This document shows positions 31,263 through 42,890 of a DNA stretch of 64,000 nucleotides, one piece after another. A program made the position numbers and the translations under genes. The DNA is taken from NCBI GenBank assembly GCA_964036315.1, contig OZ038487.1, positions 53,973,275-54,037,274 of the forward strand, written 5' to 3'. Within the stretch, counting starts at the first letter, position 1. Each line of letters opens with the position of its first letter. This stretch comes from Acanthosepion esculentum. Its lineage: Eukaryota; Mollusca; Cephalopoda; Sepiida; Sepiidae. A model generated the notes under the pieces. That model saw only the letters and a program-made list of their open reading frames with translations, was not told the origin of the DNA and made no database searches.

Positions 31263-31340
31263 ATATATAATACGATCTGTTGGAATTTATATACTATATA
31301 TATATATATAATGTTTATATACTATATATATATATATATA

Positions 31341-31375
<35 letters not shown>
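31157..31375. repeat. interrupted (TA)n microsatellites
   Basis: Three TA blocks separated by short TATACTATA and TGTATATAATAC units repeated several times, suggesting block duplication within the microsatellite. Confidence 0.9.
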
Positions 31376-31377
<2 letters not shown>

Positions 31378-31424
31378 GTTTTTAATTTTATTACAAAATT
31401 AAATTCAAAGCTTTTAACTTCCAT

Positions 31425-31590
31425 TTTTGAAACATGGTTATTTCTGTGTAGCAAAAATACCATATTTTAAATCAGTTAATTTATAATATTAATGCTCTGC
31501 AAATTTACATTGAGTACTATTTTGTAAAAATAAAAATATCTATAAGAACACAGGATTATATATCTTACTGTTCTTTCTTTTTATATATAT
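31425..31590 (-). repeat. copy of the 22.6-kb snapback repeat (opposite orientation)
   Basis: Contains ACCATATTTTAAATC, GTTAATTTATAATATTAATG, TATCTATAAGAACAC and ATCTTACTGTTCTTTC in the order expected for the reverse complement of 22,571-22,728. Only one arm of the snapback is present, so it cannot fold the same way. Confidence 0.75.
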
Positions 31591-31625
31591 ATATATATTG
31601 TCTATATAATACTGTTATATTTTAT

Positions 31626-31671
<46 letters not shown>

Positions 31672-31715
31672 ATACTATCTGTTTTAATTTATAATTTATA
31701 TACATATATATATTT
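31577..31715. repeat. (TA)n microsatellites
   Basis: TA runs at 31,581-31,600 and 31,630-31,662, then a shorter TATA-rich stretch at 31,700. Confidence 0.9.
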
Positions 31716-31959
31716 AAAAATGATGGTGCGTATTCTTTAAAAGAAACAATTTTCATCACACCCTTCTTCACAAATATTCATTGGAATAAAAATCCAAACA
31801 TTTAAAAAAAATAATCATAAACACTGAAACTTAAAATGTGCATGTGGGGTAAAATAATTTTTTTCCCAAAACAATAAATCAGTGTAAATAATCGGATTTA
31901 AGATTTGTCTTCTTTTTTTGTGTTCCTGATTTATTTTGGTTCTCTAAATTTATTAGATA

Positions 31960-32250
31960 TTCCAGTTGGTACACCAACTGGTATTCCTTTTTTTTTCCTA
32001 ATGAGGGACTTTAGGAGAAGGAACCTGAAACCCAATCCTGAACAGGAAACAATGGATAAACCTCTACTCCTATTCAAAAGACAGGAAAGCAGTTGGAACC
32101 AGACGATTGGCAAATCTATCAACTCTGAGTGGATCTCAGATGCCTGTTATCCTGAAAAACTTTAAGAGAAAGATTTTATAAATTTTAAAACAATAGTAAA
32201 TCTAGCTGTTCAATTAATGAATGCTAAATATTTCCTCTATGGTAATGACT
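31960..32250 (-). repeat. fragment of dispersed repeat family X (TTTCCTTATAAGGAAA family)
   Basis: The part 32,020-32,110 is shared with 19.7-19.8 kb. The part 32,160-32,235 is a decayed reverse complement of the family's end (AGAAAGATTTTATAAATTTT, then AATGAATGCTAAAT). A short perfect hairpin GGTAATGAC/GTCATTACC lies just right at 32,241-32,267. Confidence 0.55.
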
Positions 32251-32929
32251 AATTTTTGTCATTACCATTAAGTTTACCATAACTTACACTTCAAAGGTGT
32301 TTTTCAGTTCTCGTAAACATGTTCATTCCTCAGTTCCTGTAATTAAATGTCTTTTACTCATATCCCCAGTTTCAAAAATATTCAAGACTTTAGTCCAGTA
32401 AAATATTAGCTTTTGGGCAAAATATATGTTTGCTATTATTCTTGCATATCTTGAATGACTTCACAAATTCCACAATTCCTGACATTCTTGAAATATAAAT
32501 GAACAATTATGGTTAATTATAAAGAATGGAAGTGACTTCTGGGGATGTTTTTTCATATACAATGATACATTTGCATATATTTCTTTGTATAGCCATTGAA
32601 AAACTGAAGTCAGAAATGAAAAAATATAATTATTATCTGGTTTGTTGGTAATTTTTTAAATTATCACTGTTTAAAATTGCTATTAAACATACTCAGTTTT
32701 AACAATTTTAGTTACAAAATATTATTTTATCTGATGATATTTATATTTTAATATTTTATGATGATTCTATATAAAAAATAAATGAATATTATAATTTTAT
32801 TAACGTAATTATTAGCATTTATTTTTGTTTAATCTAAGAAGGAAAAATCCCCACCTGTGATTTTTCTTCTGGTTTATCTTTTTACTTTATTTTATTACTT
32901 TTGTTAATCTGTAAGTAAAGATAAAATAT

Positions 32930-34290
32930 TAATGTCAATGGTAATATTAAGTGTTTCCTTATAAGGAAACATTTGACATTCATTGACCAAGCAGCCAGTG
33001 CTACTTTTGATTGAAATTTATAAAATCTATCTCATGAGAGAGTTTTCCAGGAAAATAATTTTCTCATGTCCAGTGGCTGTTATCACTCTTTGCAGTATTG
33101 ATGAAGGTTTCCTTCCTAAGTTTTGTTTAAAATAATGTGGGATATTAATATCTTGATTATGTTTTATTTCCTCATATTTTATGTTCTATCCATTTTAGTT
33201 GTTATTGTTGTTGAAAGTCCTCAAGTGATGTGGATTCTGTTACATAGTACAATTCTTTGTTTATGATTCTGTAATGCCAATTCACTAGGTTCGAAAAAGA
33301 ACAGTCCTTACTAAAACCTATAGGCTACAACCTAGGGTTGGATTATCCTTTAGGCTAGTATAGGTTGAAGTCTAGGGCCTCTAAAGCTTTTAGTTAGCAA
33401 TAATTTTAATCTTTTAGTTGTTATTAGATCTGAAGCAAAGCAAGGAAAAAATGTTTCAGTTTGTATCATGTTTGATTTTAGTTCAGAATATTTAAATCTT
33501 AGAAAGTTTTATAAAGCAAAGATTTTAATTTTCTCGATGTTATAACTTCTAAATAGTTTCATAAAATGAAATGATATAAATATGACAAAGTCATATTTAT
33601 TTTGATTGTTTTATTGTTATAATGCTGGTTATAAAAAAGCTGTTTGTTTTTTTTACTATGGTTGTGTTGAATGAAATGTGTGCTAATTTGGTTTTCAATA
33701 AATAGTAAAATAGTGGTTATTTCTTAAAGAATATTTTTATTGACAGACAAAAGATAGCTAATTTAGTTTATTTAAAGAATTTGCAATAAGTTTACTACAA
33801 GCTAGTAAATGTCACTAAAATATATCATGAGTAAAAAAAAATATTCAAGTGTAGGTGAGTTAGAGGGCGGCTCTGTAATTTCATTAGCCTAGGAGTCCCT
33901 ATAATTTCATTAGCTTAAGGGTCGCAAAATTTTATAATCCTGTCCTGCTGATAGGCTTCATTCAGTCAAACCCATTTTTAATATCTGATTTTGGAAAGTG
34001 GTTGTATACTGATGACAATTTACATATTTCTGAATGTTTTCATTTGAAAGTATCAATCATACAAGGGTGTTTAAAAACATGTCTCAAGTTTTTAGGTTAG
34101 TGTTTTGATTTGTAGTTGTTTGCACTGTTGGGCAAAATTACTGTCACACACTCATCCTATTCTACACTCATATTTCCTTTTTTTCTATACTATATTTGTT
34201 ACATCTTATCCATACACTGAGGTATTTGAAGTGTTTATATTTACTAATTTCACTTCTGACGTTTTATGATGGATATCATTTTTGGCTGAA
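32930..34290 (-). repeat. long dispersed repeat (family X), LINE-like
   Basis: Matches 56,170-56,880 block by block: TTTCCTTATAAGGAAA, ACATTTGACATTCATTGACC, GAAATTTATAAAATCTAT, then blocks at 33,115, 33,230 and 33,320, and after a 600-base insertion 33,950-34,290. The other copy extends into a minus-strand RT-like motif, so this is probably the 3' part of a LINE read on the minus strand. The interior 33,345-33,940 is absent from the other copy. Confidence 0.7.
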
Positions 34291-34945
34291 TAGTAATTTG
34301 GTATAAATATATTTTCTGATTGATAATGTTAATTGTCTACTAAATCATATTTTTTCTGATGAAACACATCAGGGATTTTATTTGTTTTCAAGAAAATTAC
34401 AAACTATTAAATTTTGTTTTCACATCTTGTACTAAAAGCATTAAATGAATTCAAAGGTTTGATGAACATGTAACTATATATATGCTATAGGTTCAGACTT
34501 TGTAACTTCAGCTGTGAATATGTGCAAACCCTACACTCTAATCACAAACATATACAGTGATTAGATTAGATTAAATGTGTATTATGCATACACCTTATAT
34601 TTGGCAGTATATTTAACTCTTTTGCATTTGTTGATATATATACAGATAGATAAACAGATAGATTCTTTTCCATGTACACATGTCTGCTAATGTGGCTTGC
34701 CTATTCTGTTGCAGATGCCTGCCCATGCACATTTGCGCTTATTCAACATCCACAATGCCTTCTACTTTAAGCTGAGTGAACCTAAGTAACAGGAAGAGAG
34801 AGTACATAATCTGTCATGATCAGAAGCTTGAATAACATCAGTATGGTGAAACCATCTGTCATGATGACTTGTGACTTTGTGCTCGCACAGCTGATGGCTT
34901 CTGAATAGTTCCATCTATACAATTCCACCCACAAAGCTTGAGTCA
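34291..34945. other. unassigned sequence
   Basis: AT-rich to 34,680, then a less AT-rich 34,680-34,945 stretch that may be SINE or LINE body but has no partner in this window. Confidence 0.35.
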
Positions 34946-35097
34946 ACATGTGGTATGGATTTCAGGAACTTTTCAAAGGTGCCATTTGCTGGAATAATTT
35001 CCCCAGATTGATAAGATCAAGAATTCACCATCTTGACAAATCAACAATGATGAGATTTGAATACAGATCAGAAAGTGAAAATTCTAACCTCTTAGCC

Positions 35098-35100
<3 letters not shown>
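34946..35100 (-). repeat. tRNA-derived SINE head (minus strand)
   Basis: The minus strand of 35,050-35,097 reads TGGCTAAGAGGTTAGAA (A-box-like) and GTATTCAAATCTC (B-box-like), spaced as in tRNA. It is bordered by a long TA tract at the 5' side. Confidence 0.6.
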
Positions 35101-35135
<35 letters not shown>

Positions 35136-35148
35136 ATATGTATGTATG

Positions 35149-35216
<68 letters not shown>
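35098..35216. repeat. (TA)n(TATG)n microsatellite
   Basis: About 120 bases, mostly TA with a TATG block at 35,121-35,156. A partial copy of the 21.7-kb snapback arm follows. Confidence 0.96.
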
Positions 35217-35217
<1 letters not shown>

Positions 35218-35515
35218 CATAAATCATTCATACAAAAAGTAGATTAGTTAAGTTAATTATATAAATTGTGAAAAACATCTTCGCAAACAAATTAATTAAA
35301 GTTACATTAACCTACGAACCACTCGAATGTCATGATCTTTGTTTTTAATAACTTCACACACACACAAAACATAATATACACACAAAACAAAAACAAAATA
35401 TATATATATATACACACACACAAATCATGAAACCTAGTAAAGATATATAGATATAATTTGTGTAAATTTATTATCATTTATGTTGATTATATTATCTTTA
35501 TATTTCAATAATATA

Positions 35516-36410
35516 CGAGGGTCATTCAATAAATAAGGTGAATTTTTCGGTATAAGGACTTCTAATACCGATAGAAGCTTACTCTTTTTTATTTTTTTTT
35601 TGTTTTACTTCTTTTTCACATGGATTTAATTTCTTTTGCAGATTAAAAAAAAACTTTGAGAGTTTTGGCAATTAACAAAGATGGCCGACCAAGAAGCATG
35701 CTCCAGGATTGAACAGCAGTCAGTTATCAAGTTTTTGGTTGCTAAAGGGTGCAGAACAGTTGAAATTCATAGGAGAATGTCAACTGTGTATCGTGCCACA
35801 TGTTTCAGCCAAAAAATGTCTACAAGTGGGCTAAATTGTTTAAAGAAGGATGGAGCAGTGTTGAGGATGAAGACAGGCCTGGGAGGCCTACAGAAGTGAG
35901 GTCTCCTGAGGTGATCAAATCAGTCAATGACCTCATTCAGTCTGACAGAAGGGTGACAGTGGATGACATTGCAAGGACTTTGAAAGACATAAAGAACAAA
36001 CGCAGGGGTCATCAATCAGAAGGAGTCATCTTGTATCATGACAATGCAAGGCCTCACACAGCAACCCAAACGGTGCAGACCATCAACAAGCTGGGCTGGG
36101 AACTGCTCCCTCATCCCCCTTACAGCCCAGACCTTGCCCCTTCAGACTTTCACCTCTTTGGTCCCTTGAAAGCGTTCACGAGAGGCACAAAGTTTAAAAG
36201 TGATGATGAAGTCAAAAGTGTTGTGAGCGACTGGCTGAGACATCAGTCCAAAGATTTTTACGCTGAGAGAATATGGAAGCTTGTGCACAGATGGGAAAAG
36301 TGTGTGACAGTGCTGGGAGACTATGTTGAAAAAAAAAAGGAAGCAAACTTCTATCTGTATTAGAAGTCTTAATACCGAAAAATTCACCTATTTATTGAAT
36401 GACTCTCATG
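35516..36410 (+). mobile_element. mariner transposon with 58-bp inverted ends, internally deleted
   Basis: The ends CGAGGGTCATTCAATAAATA and TATTTATTGAATGACTCTCA are the outer parts of long inverted repeats that continue through GGTGAATTTTTCGGTAT. TA dinucleotides flank both sides (35,514-35,515 and 36,411-36,412), the TA target duplication typical of mariner. At 895 bp it is about 400 bp shorter than a usual mariner because of an internal deletion in the transposase. Confidence 0.95.
35681..36363 (+). pseudogene. mariner transposase, frameshifted and internally deleted
   Basis: Starts at ATG 35,681 (MADQEACSRIEQQSVIKFLV), the helix-turn-helix that binds the ends. A frameshift in the A run near 35,815 moves to the second frame, which continues NVYKWAKLFKEG, then DRPGRPTEV and DLIQSDRRVTVDDIARTL. 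At about 35,985 the sequence jumps to the catalytic half, omitting the first catalytic Asp. LYHDNARPHTA (second Asp) and PPYSPDLAPSDFHLFGPLK (third Asp of D34D) are intact. The stop TAG lies inside the right inverted repeat. It cannot be active. Confidence 0.93.
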
Positions 36411-37224
36411 TATATATATATATATATATATCCAAGTTTAGGATTGGTATATTCGGAATGAAATCCAATAACCAACAATCAATATTCTTTAAAGAGTGCT
36501 CAATACAGAGTAGAGCAGATATAATTATTTATTTGAATATTACAACAGCGTTTGGCATGCCGTTGTTCGAGTGATTTCACGTGAGAGGCGACTAACATGC
36601 TGAAATGTAACGAAAAATGTATACATCTATGTCTGGGACTCTAAATACAACTTTCAACTTAATTTCAATGAAAATATAAATTAAATAGCATATATATCTT
36701 TTATTTTTATTTTTAGATTTATTTATTTATTTATTTATTTTTTTTTTTTTTTTTTTCTCCTTAGTAATTCTACAATTTAAAACTTAATTAGATCTGATTT
36801 AGATTTCTAAATAGGTAATTTTAATTTTTTACTTTTAATTTTAATTTCAAATTTTATAAATCTTTTAATATCTAGATAGCCTTGCTTAGTTGTCAAATTT
36901 TTCGAATCATCTTATACTTGTTTTTTGATTGGCCACTCTGGCTTACGTAACAGCGTTTACTCTTAGCTAAGGATCGTTGATTAATTTGAAACTTTTAAAA
37001 CCATTTATTCTATACTCTATATTATCACTTGACAAGACACAAGAAGTGTTGAAACAAAATGGCTACTTTTGTCGTGATTTTATAACATATTTATGTTGTA
37101 ATATTCAAATAAATAATTATATATATATATATATATATTTCAGCAGTATTAACAACTAAAATATGTAATGTATGTAACTTGAAGAGAAAATAATGATGTA
37201 ATCAAGATGATGATATTCCACTCT
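36411..37224. other. TA tract and AT-rich DNA
   Basis: (TA)n at 36,411-36,432, (TTTA)n and T runs at 36,714-36,756, and (TA)n at 37,118-37,138. No gene seen. Confidence 0.6.
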
Positions 37225-37370
37225 ACCCCAAACAAAAAGCAAGGAAGAAATCCCCCATCAAGAGAAAGATTTTATAATTTTAAACTGAAAGCAACACCGG
37301 CTACTCAGTCAATGAATGCCAAATGTTTCCTTTTAAGGAAACGCCTAATATTGCTATTACTGTACCCATA
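37225..37370 (-). repeat. family X fragment (minus)
   Basis: Reverse complement of the end of family X: AGAGAAAGATTTTATAATTT, CAATGAATGCCAAATG and TTTCCTTTTAAGGAAA, then TTGCTATTAC. It stops exactly at the left TA of the next mariner element. Confidence 0.75.
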
Positions 37371-37374
37371 TATA

Positions 37375-37892
37375 CCAGGTCTGTCGTAAAAGTAAAAGGA
37401 TTGATGACACAAACAATTTATTCTAATTCTAAACAATAAACTATATGTTTTCCTCTTTAAATTAATTCCCCTTGAGTCTAATGTACTTTTCCATCCTTCT
37501 CTGGCATACTTATATGCATTTCTGGAAGGAAACTTTTTGGATGACCCTCAGCTCCGTCATTATGGTTCACATGATGGCCTCCACGCCTTCACAATGGTTC
37601 CCCTTGATGATCCACTTAAGCTTAGCAAAAAGAAAAATGTAACATGCAGCCAGATTAGAATAGTGTTGTTCTTCTTGCCCAGAATCTGCTGGATGCTCAG
37701 GGTTTTGTTGTGATGGAACAACCACAATTTATCCTGCATGAAAGCATGAAAAATGCAATAGCTGCAGGAAGTTAAGATTACAGTTATATACACCTAAGAT
37801 ATCATGTTAGATGATAACACAATTCGCTTATCCCTCTTTCACCCATAGCTTATGCAGTGCACCCAGTCCCTTTACTTTTCAGACAGACCTTG
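37375..37892 (-). mobile_element. deleted mariner/Tc1 element (518 bp)
   Basis: Ends CCAGGTCTGTCGTAAAAGTA and TTTACTTTTCAGACAGACCT are inverted repeats, bordered by TA at 37,373 and 37,893. The minus strand keeps the transposase C-terminus: DKLWLFHHNKTLSIQQILGK (remains of the HDNAxxH region, catalytic Asp lost), a decayed GTIVKAW stretch, and a final part resembling FQKCI...MEKCI...GDYFEG. The N-terminal half is deleted. Confidence 0.85.
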
Positions 37893-37906
37893 TATGTATG
37901 TGCATG

Positions 37907-37907
37907 C

Positions 37908-37944
<37 letters not shown>

Positions 37945-37948
37945 TATG

Positions 37949-37980
<32 letters not shown>

Positions 37981-38000
37981 GATATGTTTATTTATTTATA

Positions 38001-38059
<59 letters not shown>

Positions 38060-38148
38060 CACACGCACATATATATATATATATATATATATATGCATAC
38101 TGAATATGATTAATTGAAATGTAAAAATGATACTAATGGCATAAATAC

Positions 38149-38207
<59 letters not shown>
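37907..38207. repeat. (TA)n/(GA)n microsatellite cluster
   Basis: (TA)n, (GA)n at 37,927-37,944, and further (TA)n blocks at 37,960-38,056, 38,069-38,095 and 38,152-38,207. Two copies of GATATGTTTATTTATTTATA are present, so a block duplicated. Confidence 0.93.
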
Positions 38208-38209
<2 letters not shown>

Positions 38210-38479
38210 CATGACTCTATATATAAAATCATGACTAGTGATCATGTAACAAGTGAGTTTTAAATAGTTCCTTTATAACAGCTAATTATCCATTCTTTTC
38301 TTTACCTTTAAATGAAAATCAGATTCACTCTATAATTTTGTTTTCTACAATATCTGTTACCACTTCATTTTTTTTTATAGCTTCAAGAAACAAACTGATT
38401 TTCCCAGGTGACATCTTTTTCAATTAACACGTTGTTCATTAATTAAGATCGTATTCAAAACTGGTCATAAATTTCCATC

Positions 38480-38800
38480 TCTGACATTGAGTTTTCTTTA
38501 CCAGTACGATAATTAAAGTTGAATACCCACACCCATTGAGCATCAATTTATTTTTCTGGGGGGACAAAAGCGTCATGAAAGGAAAGAATTTGAGAAGATT
38601 CCCAAAGAAGGACACTAATTGTGAAGTCACTTTATCAGGAACATTGTCGTCAGTTCTGCTGTCAGTCATCTCATTTGCTAGGCTGTCTAATGAGGTGACA
38701 AAATTGGTTGCTGAACAAATGGAGGGGGACGAAAAACGTTTCTTTTATGACACCTTTTTTTTAAATTTTTGTTCAATGGGTATTCATTAAATTATTGTTC
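38480..38800. repeat. unidentified insert with short inverted ends
   Basis: GAATACCCACACCCATTGA at 38,521-38,539 and TCAATGGGTATTC at 38,773-38,785 are inverted. Between them the sequence is markedly less AT-rich than its surroundings. An 84-residue plus frame and an overlapping 76-residue minus frame have no recognised motif. Confidence 0.45.
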
Positions 38801-39244
38801 CATACTTATTCGTGTTGCCTGATCAAAAATTAATGAGTAAATGAATTAAAATATTGTCCCACATTTAGCAGTTGAATTGTTGAGTTATTGATAGATATTT
38901 AGCTGAAGATGGAATATTTTGATTGTGCTCACCTACTCAGGGTGACAGTGGTTAGCATGCCAGTCTTGAAGAGCACTGATTTCGAGTTTTTCTCTCATAA
39001 GAGATACCATTGGTATTTCCACACACACACACACACACACACACTTCTTTATTCAGTTTACAATGCATATAGATATGTATCTATATATGATGCACCACAC
39101 ATATATACACACACCTATCCATACATACTTAACCTCTTCAAGTCCAAAGTCAATCATTATCTATCCTCAATATCCTCATAATCTTTACTTCCTCATTCTT
39201 CTGCCTACATCCATACCATAGACTGTTAGATCCAATATACTTTA

Positions 39245-39560
39245 ACCGACTAGGCTACAGAGTAGCCTTGCTGACCAAGCAAAGTTTGGATAGTACCTTT
39301 GTAGAGAGAAGAATTTGCTTAAAGAGACTTTTCAAAATTTGCTTGATTGGCAATGTTGCTCCATGGTTGAATCAGTTAAGGCATGTCGGATCTATCGATG
39401 GTTTCCCTCTGCCCAGAGGGACACAGATTCAAATCCTGATGGAGGGTGCATATTTTTGTTTAATAATATTTTTCAAATATTCAGGCTGGAAGATGAAAAT
39501 AAATAAACATACTGTTTAATAAATAAATGGCACGTCTACTTAAATATGAGTATCCACTAA
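39245..39560 (+). repeat. tRNA-derived SINE, copy 2 of the 31.0-kb family
   Basis: The A-box-like ATGGTTGAATCAGTTAAGGC and B-box-like GATTCAAATCCTGA lie at 39,361-39,443. The tail CATACTGTTTAATAAATAAA followed by CTACTTAAATATGAGTATCC matches that of the copy at 30,950-31,140. A preceding jockey-like LINE scrap (CTCTTCAAGTCCAAAGTCAA at 39,134) is also visible. Confidence 0.7.
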
Positions 39561-39613
39561 AAATAACATTTAAAATGATAAAATACCTGTTAGATTGATA
39601 AATAAAAATCCAT

Positions 39614-39616
<3 letters not shown>

Positions 39617-39668
<52 letters not shown>
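39617..39668. repeat. (TA)n(GA)n microsatellite
   Basis: TA run followed by a GA run. Confidence 0.95.
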
Positions 39669-39669
<1 letters not shown>

Positions 39670-40039
39670 TGAGAGGTGTAGCTAATAGATGTCAGAAAGT
39701 TCAAAGGATTTGTCTCATAATTGAATTTAAGTTATGTATATAATAAGGCTGGGCTTCAGTAAAAACCAAAAACCGAAAAAAATACTGTCAATAAGTTTAT
39801 TTTCTGGAGAATAACGCTTTTTGTCTTTGTGAATAAGGTGCTTAATATTATGAAATAGAGTATTTATAGTAAAAATGTAAAATAAAATTTGAAAAAATTA
39901 TCTTCCCAATACAAAGTTTGACAGATAGTATCCATTCATCAGGGAGTTAGATATTTCTAATCCTCGGATGTGTGGATACCATCTATGAAAGTTCAAGTTT
40001 TGAAAATAAGTTTTGAACATTATATTTAATCTATTTGCT

Positions 40040-40373
<334 letters not shown>

Positions 40374-40377
<4 letters not shown>

Positions 40378-40745
40378 CGGTATAACCACAAGCAAAGCAA
40401 AAGGAGTACAGCCACTATCATGCAAGGGGTTACAGGATGTGGAGTAATTAGGAACAGAAACATTATAGTAATGAGGAGAAAGAGAAAAGAGCTATCAGGA
40501 GGACAATAGATAGCGAATGACATTGCATTTAAAGTTTTGAAGATTAAAGTTGGCTGGGAAGCATGGAGCCAGGAGGGAGTTCCACAAGTGAGAAGTGCAA
40601 GATAAGAATCTGTTAGCATAAAGTTCCAGTTAAATTTTGATGAGATCTTGCCGCCAGTCTAGTACTGCACTTAAATTCATATAGTCTAGTTACCATAGCA
40701 AAGAGCTCATCTCAACAATTACCATGAAAGTATTTATAAAAAAGG
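40374..40745 (-). pseudogene. jockey-like LINE 3' end
   Basis: Minus-strand 3' fragment. The reverse complement contains decayed versions of the C-terminal motifs, then the 3' UTR stretch that at 6,360 reads CGCAAGGGGTTACAGAGGAT on the plus strand and here CAAGGGGTTACAGGATGTGG. A TA tract directly follows its 3' end, as at 6.3 kb. Confidence 0.72.
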
Positions 40746-40839
40746 CATATATATATATAAATATATATATGAAAAATTTATCAGAGTTAACCTGTAGAAA
40801 AAGACAATATTTATAAATGTAAAAGACAATAGGAAAACT

Positions 40840-41100
40840 GTAATGATAGCCGATGCGTTTTGTCAAATGTGGACTTTTTCAAGGCAAAAACGAAATGAAT
40901 TTATTAAACAAAGTAACTAATAATAACAAAACAAAATGTCCTTAGCAATTGGAAGAATTTAGAGAACGCTATTTTCATACTGTTAACTGAAAAAAACAAA
41001 ACAATATCTCCACACGTGACAGTAATTGACATAATTTTCAGTTAACAGTATGAAAATAGCATTCTCTAAATTCTTATAGTTGCTAAGGACATGACAATCT
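40840..41100. repeat. snapback hairpin with 57-bp arms and hammerhead-like motif
   Basis: Arms 40,937-40,993 and 41,035-41,091 pair with four mismatches around a 41-base loop. Left of them the minus strand of 40,855-40,890 reads CTTGAAAAAGTCC, TTTGACAAAACGC, resembling the CTGAAGA/GAAAC motifs of Penelope ends. TA tracts follow at 41,111. Confidence 0.83.
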
Positions 41101-41110
41101 TAAAGTAAAA

Positions 41111-41202
<92 letters not shown>

Positions 41203-41277
41203 TAAATGAATTTGTCCTCTTCACTGTTTAATATCTCAGTTCTGATATTATATATATAAAAATGTGTGTGTATATAC

Positions 41278-41329
<52 letters not shown>

Positions 41330-41330
41330 A
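41111..41330. repeat. (TA)n microsatellites
   Basis: Pure TA runs at 41,111-41,200 and 41,277-41,326, with a short unique piece between. Confidence 0.97.
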
Positions 41331-41374
41331 AACATGTGAACAAGGGAGAGATGACATTGAAATTTTAAACATGA

Positions 41375-41410
41375 CTTTAGTCTGATGAAGTCCTAAGGGG
41401 TGAAACATGT
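41375..41410 (+). ncRNA. hammerhead-like motif next to TA tract
   Basis: TCTGATGAAGTCCTAAGGGG then TGAAACATGTC: the intact CTGATGA box, a short hairpin AGTCC-TAA-GGGGT with one mismatch, GAAAC and a GTC cleavage-like triplet. Outer arms pair poorly, so catalytic activity is doubtful. Confidence 0.4.
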
Positions 41411-42890
41411 CAAACAAAAAATTTTCCCACTTTCTCAGAAATTTTCATAAAATTGTTCTTGATATATAAATTTTTAATATCGCTTTCCCAAGCTGTTGTC
41501 TTGTAAAAATGAATAAATTGTCTTTCAATAAATATTCTTAAAGCTAAATAAAATATTTCAAAACTATTGAAAATCATAGCTGGAGAAGGTTTTCTTGTAA
41601 GAACAATAATTCTTAGTTAAAAGTGGTTGTTTTCCTATAAATTTCTGTACTCGGAAAACAAGCCTGTCGTGGACTTAATGATATTGTCTTATTAGGCAGT
41701 ATAAATAAATATACATGTCAAATATATCTCATGTAATTATAATGAACAAATTATATTTATATAGAGGAAGGTCGAAAACAAAAGCAGTATATCAGACAGG
41801 CTTAATTTCTGCCCAGACACAGTTACAATATTGCCTGTCATTGTGGACAGAAGATCAGACCAGTGTCCCCTGGTTCTCCACACATTCATATCGACTAATT
41901 TATATTTCCCATGGATATATTACAATGTTTATGATAGTGAATCTTTAAACAAGATTGTTGGTCAGTAATCAAAGCTTGTGATCATTTATTGTCCACCAAT
42001 GGGTCAGGAGGGTAACCAAGCAAGATAAGCCAATAAAAACCCCAGAAGGATGCACCCTCTGCTGTCAACAGAGGTATTCGTCCTATTCTTAATTGCTGAT
42101 GAATTAAACAAGTTCTTCATTTATTAGCTTTATGATTTGGGGGTGATTTTGCCTTGGGGTTTACATTCCCAACCTCCCCACTGATCTGAAGGATGTTTCT
42201 CTGACCAAAATAGAACTTAATTTTGAACTTTGACACATTAGGTTATCATTCCTCTGTGGGTTTTTTTTTATTGTTTTTATCTTTGTATATGTTCTATTAA
42301 TCCTTTACTTGTTTTGATAAGTTGCTTTGCTTGTTTTGGAGATAACAACTTAACTGTAATCTGTCAGCAGAAGGAGATTTCTTGCTGGCTTTTTGTTTAT
42401 GATATTTTCATTTTTTTGATTGGGTTTGCCGGGTACCTTTTAATTCTCTTTTACTATAAACATTAATAACTTTGGGACAAAGTCAAAAGTTTGATGGATT
42501 AATTTTAAAAATTCAAAAATCTTTTTGCAAAAATCTGTCTTTTATTTGCATCAATCTTCCCTACATAAATCTATTATGCTATATTTATGTTATATATAAT
42601 CAGTAAATAAAAATTTTAAATATGACTGACTAAAATTTTCTTCTATAGGTCATGTCCATTCAGGACTTGGGCAATCATGAAAAAATCAAAAAACTGTACA
42701 ATTTCCCTGAATAAAGTATTGAAGTAAATTAGGTAGATAACCTCTATTTTTTTTCTTAATATGTGTTGTTTTCTGTAATATCTACAAAATACCTTTCTAA
42801 AAGTGAGTGAATATTTATATCTATCTATCTAGTTTTTGTTTATTGTTTTCATGTTTAAATATATATGTTTATATATATATGTCTATATGT
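41411..42890. other. unassigned sequence
   Basis: Mostly AT-rich. The 41,760-42,200 part is less AT-rich and contains CCAATAAAAACCCC and a CTCTGCTGTCAACAGAGG hairpin-like stretch, which could be part of a solo LTR, but I found no matching copy or TG...CA limits. Confidence 0.4.

Noticed and set aside
41760..42200. Solo LTR, suggested by CCAATAAAAACCCC and less AT-rich composition
   Set aside because: No matching copy, terminal TG...CA or target duplication could be found in the window.
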